From: Oscillospiraceae bacterium
GTDB taxonomy: Bacteria > Bacillota > Clostridia > Oscillospirales > SIG627
NCBI GenBank assembly: GCA_015065085.1
Contig: SVQW01000004.1
Coordinates: 1 to 64,000 of the forward strand
Direction of reading: 5' to 3'
Length of the DNA stretch: 64,000 bases
Of this stretch, positions 1-8,819 are shown one piece after another. Every line of letters begins with the position of its first letter. Within the stretch, counting starts at the first letter, position 1. A program made the translations under genes and the position numbers. A model generated the notes under the pieces. That model did not search any database and was not told the origin of the DNA. It saw nothing but the letters and a program-made list of their open reading frames with translations.

Positions 1-132
1 CGTATAAATAACATAAAATCTTTTTCAAGGCATCCTTTGGATGTCTGTTTTGTCATGCCTATTTTTAATAGATAAATTTTTTTCAACTTTTTTAATTTTA
101 CCTATTGACTTTTAATAGTTAGTCTTTTCGTC

Positions 133-161
133 ATTTTATCATAAGACGGATTTCCGGTCAA
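133..161 (-). promoter_or_regulatory. Candidate sigma-A promoter firing out of the left edge
   Basis: On the minus strand TTGACC (161-156) and TAAAAT (138-133) are separated by 17 bp. It would drive a gene that starts beyond base 1, so its target is not visible. The rest of 1-200 is AT-rich and I see no gene in it. Confidence 0.45.
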
Positions 162-203
162 TATGTTCCGAAAAATGTTAAAACAAATTTCATGGAACCG
201 ATA

Positions 204-237
204 AAAATACGACAGCGCAATGCGCTGTCGTATTTTT
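204..237 (-). terminator. Rho-independent terminator of the solute-binding protein gene
   Basis: A near-perfect palindrome (stem around GACAGCGCA/TGCGCTGTC, extended by A/T pairs) lies just past the stop codon of the minus-strand lipoprotein gene and ends in a T-run on that strand. It separates the gene from whatever lies left of the window. Confidence 0.8.
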
Positions 238-257
238 CATCTGATTTTTAAGCGATA

Positions 258-1742
258 TTAAAGTCCGCTATCCATGTATCTTTCAACGATCTGGTCAATA
301 GATTTAAGAGCCTTGGACTCGTTCTTTGCGTACATAGAAGCGAAGTCCTTGGAGCCGGCAGTGAACAGATTGATGAAGCCGTTGTAGTATCCGCCCCAGT
401 CATTGATGAAGCCAAGGTCGTATACACGGTTTGCGAAGATGATATCAAGCATCTCGGAAGAGCCGTCATCATAACGCAGGAACTTAGTGGTAAGAGAGGT
501 GTCGTAGTAAGCCTTACGGAGAGTGTACTTGGACTCTGCGCAAAGGGCTTCCATGATAATACTGTTTCTCTCGGAATCGGTGATGGTAAGAGGAACGGAA
601 ATCATACAAGTGGTAGAGTGAACTACGCTGTAGTAATCCTTCTGGTCCTTATCATACTTAGGATGAGGAATAAGACCGAAGTCGGTATCCATTTCACGGA
701 GTCTCTCAGCAAGCTGAAGAACTTCGCTCATGAACAGACCGCGTCCGCGCTCGAAAACTTCCTGAACGTCGGCAGGCTGCTGACCGCAGAATGCAATCTT
801 GGAGTTAACGCTGCAGATTTCATCTATGTAGTTAACAATCTGGGACATCTTGGGGGTGTTCATGGTAAGTTCGGGGATATCATCGGAATTCTTGGTAGCA
901 ATCTGCTCGCCGAAGCCGTAGAAGAAGCCCATAGGAGCAAATGTGGTGGAAACCATACCGAAGGTATCTTCCTTGGTGTACAGACCGTCACCGTTGGTAT
1001 CATCGGTAACTTCCTTGATCATTTCAATCTGCTTGTCGATGGTCCATTCGTTATTCTTAACAAGATCGAAGGGATTTTCAAGACCGTAGTCATCAATCAT
1101 CTTCTTGTTGAAGAACTGAACCCAGGTAGCATCCTTATCCATGATCTGCATATCACCTACGATAAGGAAGTGAGCATCTGCAACGGAAAGAGATTCATAA
1201 GAGTTGTTATCCCACCAGGGCTTGGTAGGATCAAGGTATTCCATTTCATCCAGACGGTAGAGGTAACCGTTCTGAGCGAGAGTCATCTGGCTTCCGGAGG
1301 GAATAACGATAAGGTCGTATTCATCAAGACCGGATGCAATACTCTTTCTGGCAAGGTCAACCGCATTGGAAGCGGCAACTTCGCTGATTTCTATCTTGAG
1401 AAGCTCTTCAACAGCCTTATTTCTGGTAAAAACGCTGTCGTTGATGGGGTCTTCGTTAAGCTCTTCTGCGTACATATCTCTTACTGCCCACTCGTTGTTG
1501 GGGTCGTAAGAAAGGATTCTGAAGTTGTAGCCTTCAAAATCGGACTCGGGAATGTCGGGGTAAATTCTTTCTTCAGCATCGGCGTTAACCTGCTTGTCGT
1601 CGCCATTTGCGTTGGTAGGATTGGAAGTTGTGCCGGGTCTGGTTACCTGCTGGGGCTGCTGCTCGCCGCAGGAAACTACAAAAGGAACTATCATAGCAAA
1701 CATCAGTACTACTGCCAAAACCTTGACTAAATTCTTGTTCAT
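258..1742 (-). CDS. Extracellular solute-binding lipoprotein (carbohydrate ABC transporter type)
   Basis: The 494-residue protein has a lipoprotein signal peptide with a hydrophobic core and lipobox V-V-S-C at Cys25, followed by a low-complexity Gln/Thr/Asn linker and a large periplasmic-binding-type domain. Length and organisation match the family 1 extracellular solute-binding proteins that feed sugars to ABC importers; it should be anchored to the outer face of the membrane. No permease or ATPase gene lies beside it: a terminator follows directly and the next gene upstream is divergent. It is therefore an orphan binding protein in this window and its ligand cannot be told. The start is fixed by the signal peptide, yet the only good ribosome site is about 25 nt upstream behind a small hairpin (see separate entry). 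Confidence 0.85.
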   Translation of the reverse strand: MNKNLVKVLAVVLMFAMIVPFVVSCGEQQPQQVTRPGTTSNPTNANGDDKQVNADAEERIYPDIPESDFEGYNFRILSYDPNNEWAVRDMYAEELNEDPINDSVFTRNKAVEELLKIEISEVAASNAVDLARKSIASGLDEYDLIVIPSGSQMTLAQNGYLYRLDEMEYLDPTKPWWDNNSYESLSVADAHFLIVGDMQIMDKDATWVQFFNKKMIDDYGLENPFDLVKNNEWTIDKQIEMIKEVTDDTNGDGLYTKEDTFGMVSTTFAPMGFFYGFGEQIATKNSDDIPELTMNTPKMSQIVNYIDEICSVNSKIAFCGQQPADVQEVFERGRGLFMSEVLQLAERLREMDTDFGLIPHPKYDKDQKDYYSVVHSTTCMISVPLTITDSERNSIIMEALCAESKYTLRKAYYDTSLTTKFLRYDDGSSEMLDIIFANRVYDLGFINDWGGYYNGFINLFTAGSKDFASMYAKNESKALKSIDQIVERYMDSGL

Positions 1743-1751
1743 AGCTTTTTT

Positions 1752-1774
1752 GTTCGGTAAATCCGAACTCCTTT
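1752..1774 (-). promoter_or_regulatory. Stem-loop between ribosome site and start codon of the binding-protein gene
   Basis: Reading the minus strand, AAAGGAG (1774-1768) is followed by a 6-bp stem GTTCGG/CCGAAC (1768-1763 and 1757-1752) with a 5-nt loop, then nine bases and the ATG at 1742. There is no other Shine-Dalgarno and no alternative in-frame start codon. Folding of the stem would bring the ribosome site to a normal distance, so it may set or control translation. Confidence 0.55.
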
Positions 1775-1822
1775 CTGAAAATTTTTATTCGCACAGCGCA
1801 AACTGTGCCACAAATCTCTAAC

Positions 1823-1828
1823 ATTATA
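1823..1828 (-). promoter_or_regulatory. Candidate -10 box of the binding-protein gene
   Basis: TATAAT on the minus strand (1828-1823) with a weak TTGTTT -35 element 17 bp further upstream. It is placed correctly for a leader of about 80 nt ahead of the lipoprotein gene. Confidence 0.5.
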
Positions 1829-1960
1829 CAATAAATTCGAAAAATAAACAATGCATATATTGCACATATTTCCCGATAGAGTTTCGTGCACTTTTGACAA
1901 AGCTCTTCATTTATTGTCAATGCTTGCTGAAAAAGAGTCGGTACTCCCCCTTTCCGGTAA

Positions 1961-2101
1961 TGTTGGTTCTACATAAATGATATTACAAAACTAAAATAAA
2001 ATCAACCTGAAATTTTTAACTTTTATCACATATGTTGGTTTTTTTCGTAAATATATTGACATATATCTCTTATTCTAGTATAATATAAGAATAAACCAAC
2101 A
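1961..2101 (+). promoter_or_regulatory. cimA promoter with repeated TGTTGGTT boxes
   Basis: A consensus sigma-A promoter, TTGACA (2056-2061) and TATAAT (2079-2084) with 17 bp spacing, precedes cimA. It is bracketed by a 9-bp inverted repeat TGTTGGTTT (2033-2041) / AAACCAACA (2093-2101), and a third direct copy TGTTGGTT lies at 1961-1968. The arrangement looks like an operator set for a dimeric regulator; the regulator is unknown. Apart from this and the divergent leader, 1743-2115 holds no gene that I can see. Confidence 0.6.
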
Positions 2102-2115
2102 CGGAGAAATTCACA

Positions 2116-3708
2116 ATGAACACAACAACCGAAATATTCGACACCACCCTGCGAGACGGCGCACAGGCATCGGGTATCTCCTTTACCACCCGGGATAAAA
2201 TTAAAATAATATCGCTTTTGGATGACTTTGGCGTTGATTTCATTGAAGCCGGAAACCCATCGGTAAATCCGAAGGATGCCGAGCTTTTTGAGCTTATTTC
2301 CGGCATGAAAATGAAAAATGCAAAAATATGCGCCTTCACCTCCACCTGTAAGCCGGGTGAAAATGCGAGTCAGTGTGAATCGCTTATAAAAACTGCCGCT
2401 CTGGACGTGGTATACGTTTCCATAGTGGGAAAAAGCTCTTCGTTCCATGTGGAAAACGTGCTTCGTACAGACCGCGAGGAAAACCTGAGAATAATACGCG
2501 ACAGCATTTCTTACCTCATTTCCCACGGTAAAAAGGTTATATTTTACGCAGAACACTTTTTTGACGGCATAAAAAACGACTCTGATTATACCCTCCGTGT
2601 CATCACCACAGCAGCAAATGCAGGATGCGACTGCATCGTTCTGTGCGATACCAACGGCGGTACATTGCCCCACGACATTGCAGTCACAGTCGCAACAGCA
2701 AGCAGACTTACAGACTGCAAGCTGGGTATACACTGTCACAACGACTCGGGAATGGCGGTTGCCTCCACCGTAAGTGCCATGAGTGCAGGTGCAACTCAAC
2801 TTCACGGAACCTTTCTGGGCATAGGTGAACGTTGCGGAAACACTGCGCTCACTACTCTGATTCCCACCGTGTTTTACAAAATGAATGTGCCTCTCACCTG
2901 TGCGGACAAAATCCCGCAGATGTACGATACGGCGCGTAAAATAGCGGATATCTCAAACATAACCATTGACAATGCATCACCTTACATAGGTGCATACGCA
3001 TTTACACATAAGGCAGGAATGCACATCGACGCTGTTATGAAGGATGCCGCAAGCTTTGAACATATAAATCCGGTACTTGTCGGCAACAGCCGTCACAAAG
3101 TGATTTCGGAGTTTTCAGGCAAAAGCACACTATACGAGAGATTTTCCGAAATATCCCCCGGAATTACCAAAGATGCACCTCAGATAGCAAGCGCTCTGGC
3201 GAAAATAAAGCAATATGAGCACGAGGGCTACCATTACGAAAATGCGGATGCTTCGCTTGACCTGCTTATACTTGAAGAATTGGGAAAAAGAAAAAAGTTT
3301 TTTGAGCTTAAAAACTTCAAGCTGGTACTCAGCGAGCCTGATATTCAACGCGGAAGCGATTCAAAAGCTGCGGTACTTATGAAAATTGCCGTTGGCGATG
3401 CCGAGGAAATAACCGCTGCCGAGGGAAACGGTCCTGTGGATGCAATGGATGCCGCACTGAGAAAGGCACTCAGGCATTTTTATCCCTCTCTTTCCAAAAT
3501 GCGTCTTATCGACTACAAGGTACGTGTACTGGATTCGGACGCCACTGCCGGCGCGAGGGTACGGGTTCTTATCGAATCCGGCGACACAGAGCATTCCTGG
3601 CATACAGTAGGGGTTTCCACCGATATTATGGAAGCAAGCTGGAAAGCACTAATCGATTCTGTTGAATACAAACTTTCCATTGACGAAAAAATAATTTTAC
3701 CAAGATAA
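2116..3708 (+). CDS. cimA: (R)-citramalate synthase / alpha-isopropylmalate synthase family
   Basis: The 530-residue protein begins with the HMGL-like TIM-barrel motif DTTLRDGAQA and carries the metal-binding HCHNDSGMA segment. A C-terminal LeuA-type regulatory domain follows (from about residue 400). The early motif with GISF and the length fit the CimA type of synthase, which condenses pyruvate with acetyl-CoA to citramalate as the first step of the threonine-independent isoleucine route, better than leucine LeuA. The ATG follows a GGAG ribosome site. galE begins 21 nt later, so the two are probably co-transcribed, although they have no shared pathway. No leuB, leuC or leuD gene is present nearby. 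Substrate assignment between citramalate and isopropylmalate is by family resemblance only. Confidence 0.85.
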   Translation: MNTTTEIFDTTLRDGAQASGISFTTRDKIKIISLLDDFGVDFIEAGNPSVNPKDAELFELISGMKMKNAKICAFTSTCKPGENASQCESLIKTAALDVVYVSIVGKSSSFHVENVLRTDREENLRIIRDSISYLISHGKKVIFYAEHFFDGIKNDSDYTLRVITTAANAGCDCIVLCDTNGGTLPHDIAVTVATASRLTDCKLGIHCHNDSGMAVASTVSAMSAGATQLHGTFLGIGERCGNTALTTLIPTVFYKMNVPLTCADKIPQMYDTARKIADISNITIDNASPYIGAYAFTHKAGMHIDAVMKDAASFEHINPVLVGNSRHKVISEFSGKSTLYERFSEISPGITKDAPQIASALAKIKQYEHEGYHYENADASLDLLILEELGKRKKFFELKNFKLVLSEPDIQRGSDSKAAVLMKIAVGDAEEITAAEGNGPVDAMDAALRKALRHFYPSLSKMRLIDYKVRVLDSDATAGARVRVLIESGDTEHSWHTVGVSTDIMEASWKALIDSVEYKLSIDEKIILPR

Positions 3709-3729
3709 AACACTTATGAGGAGAACAAT

Positions 3730-4725
3730 ATGAACGTACTTGTCACCGGCGGAATGGGTTACATCGGATCTCACACCTGCGTTGAGCTTATCAACGAAAA
3801 ACACACACCAATAATTATAGACAACCTGTCAAACTCCAAGCCGGAGGTCCTTGACAAAATCCAAATGATAACGGGAGTAAAGCCCGCATTTTACGAAGGC
3901 GATGTTGCAAACGAGGCTTTGCTTGAAAAGATATTTACAGAGAATAAAATAGACGCGGTAATACATTTTGCGGGCTACAAAGCAGTCGGTGAATCCGTAC
4001 TGAAGCCTGTTATGTATTATCAGAACAACATCGGCTGCACTCTTGTACTGTGCAATGTGATGGCAAAATACGGGTGCAAAAATATAGTTTTCTCTTCTTC
4101 CGCCACTGTTTACGGCGTACCCAAATCGGTCCCCATAACAGAGGATATGGAGCTTCATTCAACCAGTCCTTACGGAAGAACCAAGCTAATGATAGAAGAA
4201 ATACTGCGTGATGTATATGTTTCCGACAACGAGTGGAACATTGTTCTTCTGCGATACTTCAACCCTATCGGCGCACATTCCTCGGGACTTATAGGCGAAG
4301 AGCCCCAGGGTATCCCGAACAATCTCATGCCTTACATTATGAAGGTTGCCGTGGGCGAACTCCCGCATCTTAATGTATTCGGCAACGATTACGACACTCA
4401 CGACGGCACGGGTGTGCGCGACTACATCCATGTAGTGGACCTTGCAAAAGGTCATCTGAGAGCGCTGGAGCACCTTGATGGTGCAAAGGCATACAATCTC
4501 GGAACCGGCATCGGTTACAGTGTTCTTGACATTGTAAAAGCTTTTGAAAAGGTAAACGGCATAAAGATTCCTTATGAAATAAAAGAACGCCGTCCGGGAG
4601 ACATTTCGGAATACTACGCAAATCCCGAAAAAGCTCTGAAGGAGCTTAACTGGAAAGCAGAGCTTACCATTGAAGACATGTGCTCCAGTGTATGGAAATA
4701 TGCACAGAACTATATAAAGGGCTGA
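3730..4725 (+). CDS. galE: UDP-glucose 4-epimerase
   Basis: The 331-residue protein is a typical extended short-chain dehydrogenase: an NAD-binding GGMGYIGSHT loop at residues 7-16, the catalytic serine in SSSATVYG, and the Tyr-x-x-x-Lys pair in SPYGRTK. It interconverts UDP-glucose and UDP-galactose for the Leloir pathway and for cell-surface polysaccharide precursors. Length is normal for GalE. It starts after an AGGAG ribosome site and ends only 2 nt before the first ABC exporter gene, so it belongs to the cimA-to-PAP2 transcription unit. The link to the exporter and the PAP2 phosphatase may point to envelope biogenesis, but that is inference. Confidence 0.93.
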   Translation: MNVLVTGGMGYIGSHTCVELINEKHTPIIIDNLSNSKPEVLDKIQMITGVKPAFYEGDVANEALLEKIFTENKIDAVIHFAGYKAVGESVLKPVMYYQNNIGCTLVLCNVMAKYGCKNIVFSSSATVYGVPKSVPITEDMELHSTSPYGRTKLMIEEILRDVYVSDNEWNIVLLRYFNPIGAHSSGLIGEEPQGIPNNLMPYIMKVAVGELPHLNVFGNDYDTHDGTGVRDYIHVVDLAKGHLRALEHLDGAKAYNLGTGIGYSVLDIVKAFEKVNGIKIPYEIKERRPGDISEYYANPEKALKELNWKAELTIEDMCSSVWKYAQNYIKG

Positions 4726-4727
4726 TT

Positions 4728-6458
4728 ATGATAAAACTGCGCGGTTTTTTAAAGCCATACCTCAGGGAATGTATCATAGGGCCTGTATTCAAGCTGGCGG
4801 AAGCGGTTTTCGAACTGCTTCTGCCTACCATTATGGCTTACATGGTCAATAACGGAGTTGAAAAAAACGACAGCGGGTATATAATACGCTGCGGTATAAT
4901 TATGCTGGTGATGGCGGTGCTGGGCTTCGGGTGTTCCTGTGTGTGCCAGTATTTTGCCGCACGTGCTTCACAGGGATTCGGTACAGACCTCAGGAATGCA
5001 ATGTTTTGCCACATAGGTACACTTTCAAGCTCGCAAACCGATAATTTCGGTACTTCCTCACTTTCTTCCCGGCTTGTAACAGATGTAAACAATCTTCAGA
5101 CCGGTGTAAATATGATGATACGTCTGGCCATACGCGCACCATTCATCTGCATCGGCTCGGTAATTATGGCGATGTTTCTAAACATGCGCCTCGCGCTCAT
5201 TCTTCTGGCACTTATCCCTATATTTGCACTTATGCTTTTACTGATAGTAAAATTCAGTTCTCCGCTTTACACATCGGTACTTAAAACACTGGATGACATG
5301 ACCTCAAAAGTGCGCGAAAACCTGTTGGGAATAAGAGTTATAAGTGCATTCTGTACCTTTGAAAGAGAAAAAAATGCTTTCGAGGACATAAACAATCATT
5401 ACACAAGAGAGCTTAATCGCGTGGGACGCATTTCGGCACTTCTTTCACCATTCACAACCGTAATTGTCAACTTCGCCATAATGGTGGTTTTGTGGCGTGG
5501 CGGTCTCATGCTCACCGGCGGAGATTTTCTTATCGGAGACATTGTAGCTTTCGTAAACTATGCTTCGCAAATACTGCTTGCCATGATAGTGGTTTCAAAC
5601 CTCATCGGCATCTTTACCCGCGCCGCCGCGAGTGCAGTGCGCGTGCGTGAAATTCTGAACACCGTAAATGAGCTTACTCACGGCAATATAATACCTCAGC
5701 ACAACGAAGTGGCAGTCGAAATGGAAAATGTTTCATTTTCCTACAACAAAGGCGCCGACACTGCGGTCAAGGACATAAGTCTGAAAATTTCAAGCGGAGA
5801 GCAAATAGGCATAATAGGCGGTACGGGAAGCGGAAAGACAACACTTATCCGTCTCATGATGTACGATTACGCCGCCGACACCGGCACAGTCAAGGTGATG
5901 GGAGAAAGAGTCGAATCCATCGATGAAAACAAGCTTTGTGACATCATCTCCTGTGTCCCCCAGAAAACCTCTCTTATCAGCGGGACGATAAAAAGCAATA
6001 TCGGCATGGGCAAGGCGCTTTCGGATGAAGAAATAAAAAAAGCATGCCGGATTGCTCAGATAGACAGCTATATTGAATCCCTGCCGCAAAAATACGATAC
6101 TCCCGTATTGAGAGACGGCAAAAACTTTTCGGGCGGTCAACGTCAGCGTCTTGCCATTGCAAGAGCTGTTGCAAAAGAATCAGACATTCTCATTCTTGAC
6201 GACAGTGCAAGTGCGCTGGATTTCAAAACAGAAAAAAAACTGCGCGACGCCATCAGGGACTCCTTTGATAACAAAACAGTAATTATCGTTTCACAACGTG
6301 TTTCCTCCATACGTCACTGTGACAGAATCATGGTTATGGCAGACGGGGAAATTGTGGGTACAGGAAATCACAAAGAGCTGTTTAATAACTGCGAAATGTA
6401 CCGCAGTATTTGCTTCCATCAGCTTTCCGCAAACGAATTGGAGGTGCTGAAACAATGA
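4728..6458 (+). CDS. ABC exporter half-transporter, degenerate ATPase site subunit
   Basis: This 576-residue protein has an N-terminal six-helix exporter domain (residues 1 to about 310) fused to a nucleotide-binding domain. Walker A GGTGSGKT lies at 364-371 and the signature is FSGGQ. The position after Walker B that normally holds the catalytic glutamate is Asp492 (LILDDS), the mark of the degenerate site in heterodimeric exporters of the LmrCD, BmrCD and TM287/288 type. The start was moved to the ATG at 4728, directly after the galE stop, because the upstream extension overlaps galE and has no support. Its stop overlaps the start of the partner by four bases, so the two are translationally coupled. 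The substrate cannot be told. Confidence 0.88.
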   Translation: MIKLRGFLKPYLRECIIGPVFKLAEAVFELLLPTIMAYMVNNGVEKNDSGYIIRCGIIMLVMAVLGFGCSCVCQYFAARASQGFGTDLRNAMFCHIGTLSSSQTDNFGTSSLSSRLVTDVNNLQTGVNMMIRLAIRAPFICIGSVIMAMFLNMRLALILLALIPIFALMLLLIVKFSSPLYTSVLKTLDDMTSKVRENLLGIRVISAFCTFEREKNAFEDINNHYTRELNRVGRISALLSPFTTVIVNFAIMVVLWRGGLMLTGGDFLIGDIVAFVNYASQILLAMIVVSNLIGIFTRAAASAVRVREILNTVNELTHGNIIPQHNEVAVEMENVSFSYNKGADTAVKDISLKISSGEQIGIIGGTGSGKTTLIRLMMYDYAADTGTVKVMGERVESIDENKLCDIISCVPQKTSLISGTIKSNIGMGKALSDEEIKKACRIAQIDSYIESLPQKYDTPVLRDGKNFSGGQRQRLAIARAVAKESDILILDDSASALDFKTEKKLRDAIRDSFDNKTVIIVSQRVSSIRHCDRIMVMADGEIVGTGNHKELFNNCEMYRSICFHQLSANELEVLKQ

Positions 6459-8197
6459 AAAATCGATTGCTTCCGCTTGTTTTTTCCTCCAAGCTGACCA
6501 TAGCATTTATATTCATTCTTGCTGTGATTTCGGTAGTCACTTCCCTTTTGGGACCGTATTTTATAAGTGCGTCGGTGGACTGTATAGACCCTGCACTGAA
6601 TCCCGTCACTGATTATGGCGGGTTATATAAAAATCTGGCTTTTATAGGCATTTCTTATGTTGCTAATGCCGCTTCTCTGTGGTTTTTAAATGTACTGTCA
6701 AACAAAACCGCGTATAACGTTTCTCTTTCGCTGAGAAACAGAATGTTTGACAAGCTGAGACGGCTTCCGCTGAGTTTTTACGACCGTACGCCGCACGGAA
6801 ACACTCTTTCCAGGTTTACTTCTGACGCTGATGCTTTGGCAAACGGGCTTGTGCAATGCTTTTCGGTACTGATAAGCGGTATTATAACCATTATCGGAGC
6901 CGTTATTATAATGCTGAAAATCGACATTTTTATGGCGTTGGTTGTTATTTTCTCTGCGCCGCTTGCTTACTTTGTCGCCCGCTTTGTAACGCTCAGGACC
7001 AAATCCTATTTCAAGGAGCAGGTAGAGCTTGCAGGTGAACTGAACGGATACTCGGAGGAAATGATTTCAAACAAGAGAATACTTAATGCTTTTTCCTCTT
7101 ATGACAGTGCCGTACTTCGATACAAAGAGAAGAACGCCATGCTATATAAAGCCGGCGTTAATGCACTGTTTTTCTCCTCGCTTGCCAACCCTTCCACCCG
7201 TCTTGTGAACAATATTTCGTATGCGGTTGTGGGAATACTGGGCTGTTTTGCAATTCTTAACGGCTCGGACACAGTAAGCGTGGGTGTGCTTTCAGGATTT
7301 CTCATTTACGCAAACATTTTTGCAAAACCTTTCAACGAAATAACCGGGGTTATAACCAACTTTCAAGAGGCTCTTGCCTGCTCCGACAGGATTTTCACAC
7401 TGCTTGAAAGCGATGAAATATCAGACGAGTCGCTCATAAAAGCCGCTCCCGCGGAATTTGCGGGAGAGGTGGAATTCAAAAATGTCAGCTTTTCTTACTC
7501 TGCCGACAAGCCTCTGATAAAGAATTTCAATCTCAAGGTTTCCCCCGGTATGCGCTGTGCCATCGTGGGTGGAACAGGTGCGGGTAAAACAACACTTGTG
7601 AATCTGCTTATGCGTTTTTATGATGTGAACGATGGCGATATCCTCATAGACAACCAAAGCATTTATTCCATGACACGCGATTCGCTTCGTTCCAATTTCG
7701 GCATGGTACTTCAGGACAGTGTGCTTTTTGAGGGTACAATTGCACAGAATATAGCTTACGGCAATCCCGATGCGGATCCGGAAGCGATTAAGAACGCCGC
7801 CAAAAGAAGCGGTGCGCACAGCTTTATCAGACGTCTGGAGCTGGGCTATGACACTCCCGTAAGCGAAAGCGCAAAAAACCTTTCAGAGGGGCAAAAGCAG
7901 CTTCTTGCAATCACAAGAGTCATGCTTTTCAATCCTGAAATTCTCATTCTTGACGAAGCTACAAGTTCCGTTGACACAGTTACCGAAACACATATCCAGC
8001 GTGCGTTCGACGAAATAACCAAGAACAAAACAAGCTTCATAATTGCCCACCGGCTTTCCACGATACGAGATGCAGACATAATTCTTGTCATGCAGAACGG
8101 AAATGTAGTAGAAAGCGGAAAGCACGACGAGCTTTTGCGAAAGAACGGAATTTATCACTCGCTTTACCATGCGCAATTTGACGATTCGCAGATATAA
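6455..8197 (+). CDS. ABC exporter half-transporter, catalytic partner subunit
   Basis: The 580-residue protein has the same transmembrane-plus-ATPase layout as its neighbour, with Walker A GGTGAGKT, signature LSEGQ and a complete Walker B with catalytic Glu501 (LILDEATS). Together with the preceding gene it should form a heterodimeric exporter with one canonical and one degenerate ATP site. Start 6455 is set by the GGAGGTG ribosome site 9 nt upstream and by the ATGA overlap with the previous stop; a longer reading frame from 6410 is not supported. The pair could export a lipid, drug or peptide; sequence alone does not decide. Confidence 0.9.
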   Translation: MKNRLLPLVFSSKLTIAFIFILAVISVVTSLLGPYFISASVDCIDPALNPVTDYGGLYKNLAFIGISYVANAASLWFLNVLSNKTAYNVSLSLRNRMFDKLRRLPLSFYDRTPHGNTLSRFTSDADALANGLVQCFSVLISGIITIIGAVIIMLKIDIFMALVVIFSAPLAYFVARFVTLRTKSYFKEQVELAGELNGYSEEMISNKRILNAFSSYDSAVLRYKEKNAMLYKAGVNALFFSSLANPSTRLVNNISYAVVGILGCFAILNGSDTVSVGVLSGFLIYANIFAKPFNEITGVITNFQEALACSDRIFTLLESDEISDESLIKAAPAEFAGEVEFKNVSFSYSADKPLIKNFNLKVSPGMRCAIVGGTGAGKTTLVNLLMRFYDVNDGDILIDNQSIYSMTRDSLRSNFGMVLQDSVLFEGTIAQNIAYGNPDADPEAIKNAAKRSGAHSFIRRLELGYDTPVSESAKNLSEGQKQLLAITRVMLFNPEILILDEATSSVDTVTETHIQRAFDEITKNKTSFIIAHRLSTIRDADIILVMQNGNVVESGKHDELLRKNGIYHSLYHAQFDDSQI

Positions 8198-8218
8198 CCA
8201 GAAAACGAGGTAATACAA

Positions 8219-8758
8219 GTGGATTCCATCACCCAAACAGATTTTCTTATACTCGATTTTATACACAACAACCTGACCTGTCGTTTTTTTGACCTTTTGC
8301 TGACTTTTTTCACACATCTGGGAAACGGCGGGATTATATGGTTCATAGCGGGATTTGCGCTTATCTTGTCAAAAAAATACAGAAAAAGCGGTATTACCAT
8401 GCTATGTGCCATGGCATTCGGTTTTCTGACGGGAAATATGATACTAAAAAATCTTATTGCCCGTCCGCGCCCCTGCTGGATAAATACGGATGTTTTATTG
8501 CTTATAGAAAACCCCTCCGACTACTCCTTTCCGTCGGGGCACACACTTTCATCCGTTATATGTGCCACAGTGCTCACCTTGACCGACCGAAAATTCGGAT
8601 TTGCTGCCATACCCGCAGCACTTCTCATTGCTTTTTCAAGGCTGTATCTGTATGTCCATTTTCCCAGTGACGTGGTATTCTCGGTGGTGTACGGAATATG
8701 CATAGGCATTGTTGCCTGTCGTATTGCAGGTAAATTTTTCGGTTGTAAAAGCAATTGA
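8219..8758 (+). CDS. PAP2-family membrane phosphatase
   Basis: The 179-residue integral membrane protein shows all three signature blocks of the PAP2 superfamily: K-(x6)-RP in KNLIARPRP, PSGH in the middle, and SRLYLYVHFPSD near the end. Members remove phosphate from phosphatidic acid, undecaprenyl pyrophosphate or related lipids at the outer membrane face. It is read from GTG at 8219 behind an acGAGG ribosome site, 21 nt after the exporter gene, and probably closes that operon. The promoter of the next operon overlaps its stop codon. A role in recycling undecaprenyl pyrophosphate (BacA/PgpB-like) would fit the envelope context but is inference. Confidence 0.85.
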   Translation: MDSITQTDFLILDFIHNNLTCRFFDLLLTFFTHLGNGGIIWFIAGFALILSKKYRKSGITMLCAMAFGFLTGNMILKNLIARPRPCWINTDVLLLIENPSDYSFPSGHTLSSVICATVLTLTDRKFGFAAIPAALLIAFSRLYLYVHFPSDVVFSVVYGICIGIVACRIAGKFFGCKSN

Positions 8759-8783
8759 CACAAACGAACAAATGTGGTAAAAT
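8755..8783 (+). promoter_or_regulatory. Sigma-A promoter of the TerB/helicase operon
   Basis: TTGACA (8755-8760) and TAAAAT (8778-8783) with a 17-bp spacer. The -35 box overlaps the last codons of the PAP2 gene, and the TerB gene starts 36 bp after the -10 box behind an AAAGG ribosome site. The four-gene block is thus an independent unit. Confidence 0.7.
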
Positions 8784-8819
8784 TATAAGATAAACCATTC
8801 CACAAGAAAGGCGGTTGTT

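Noticed and set aside
618-1730. 370-codon open frame on the plus strand inside the lipoprotein gene
   Set aside because: It is the antisense shadow of a gene with clear signal peptide and lipobox; no ribosome site or family pattern.
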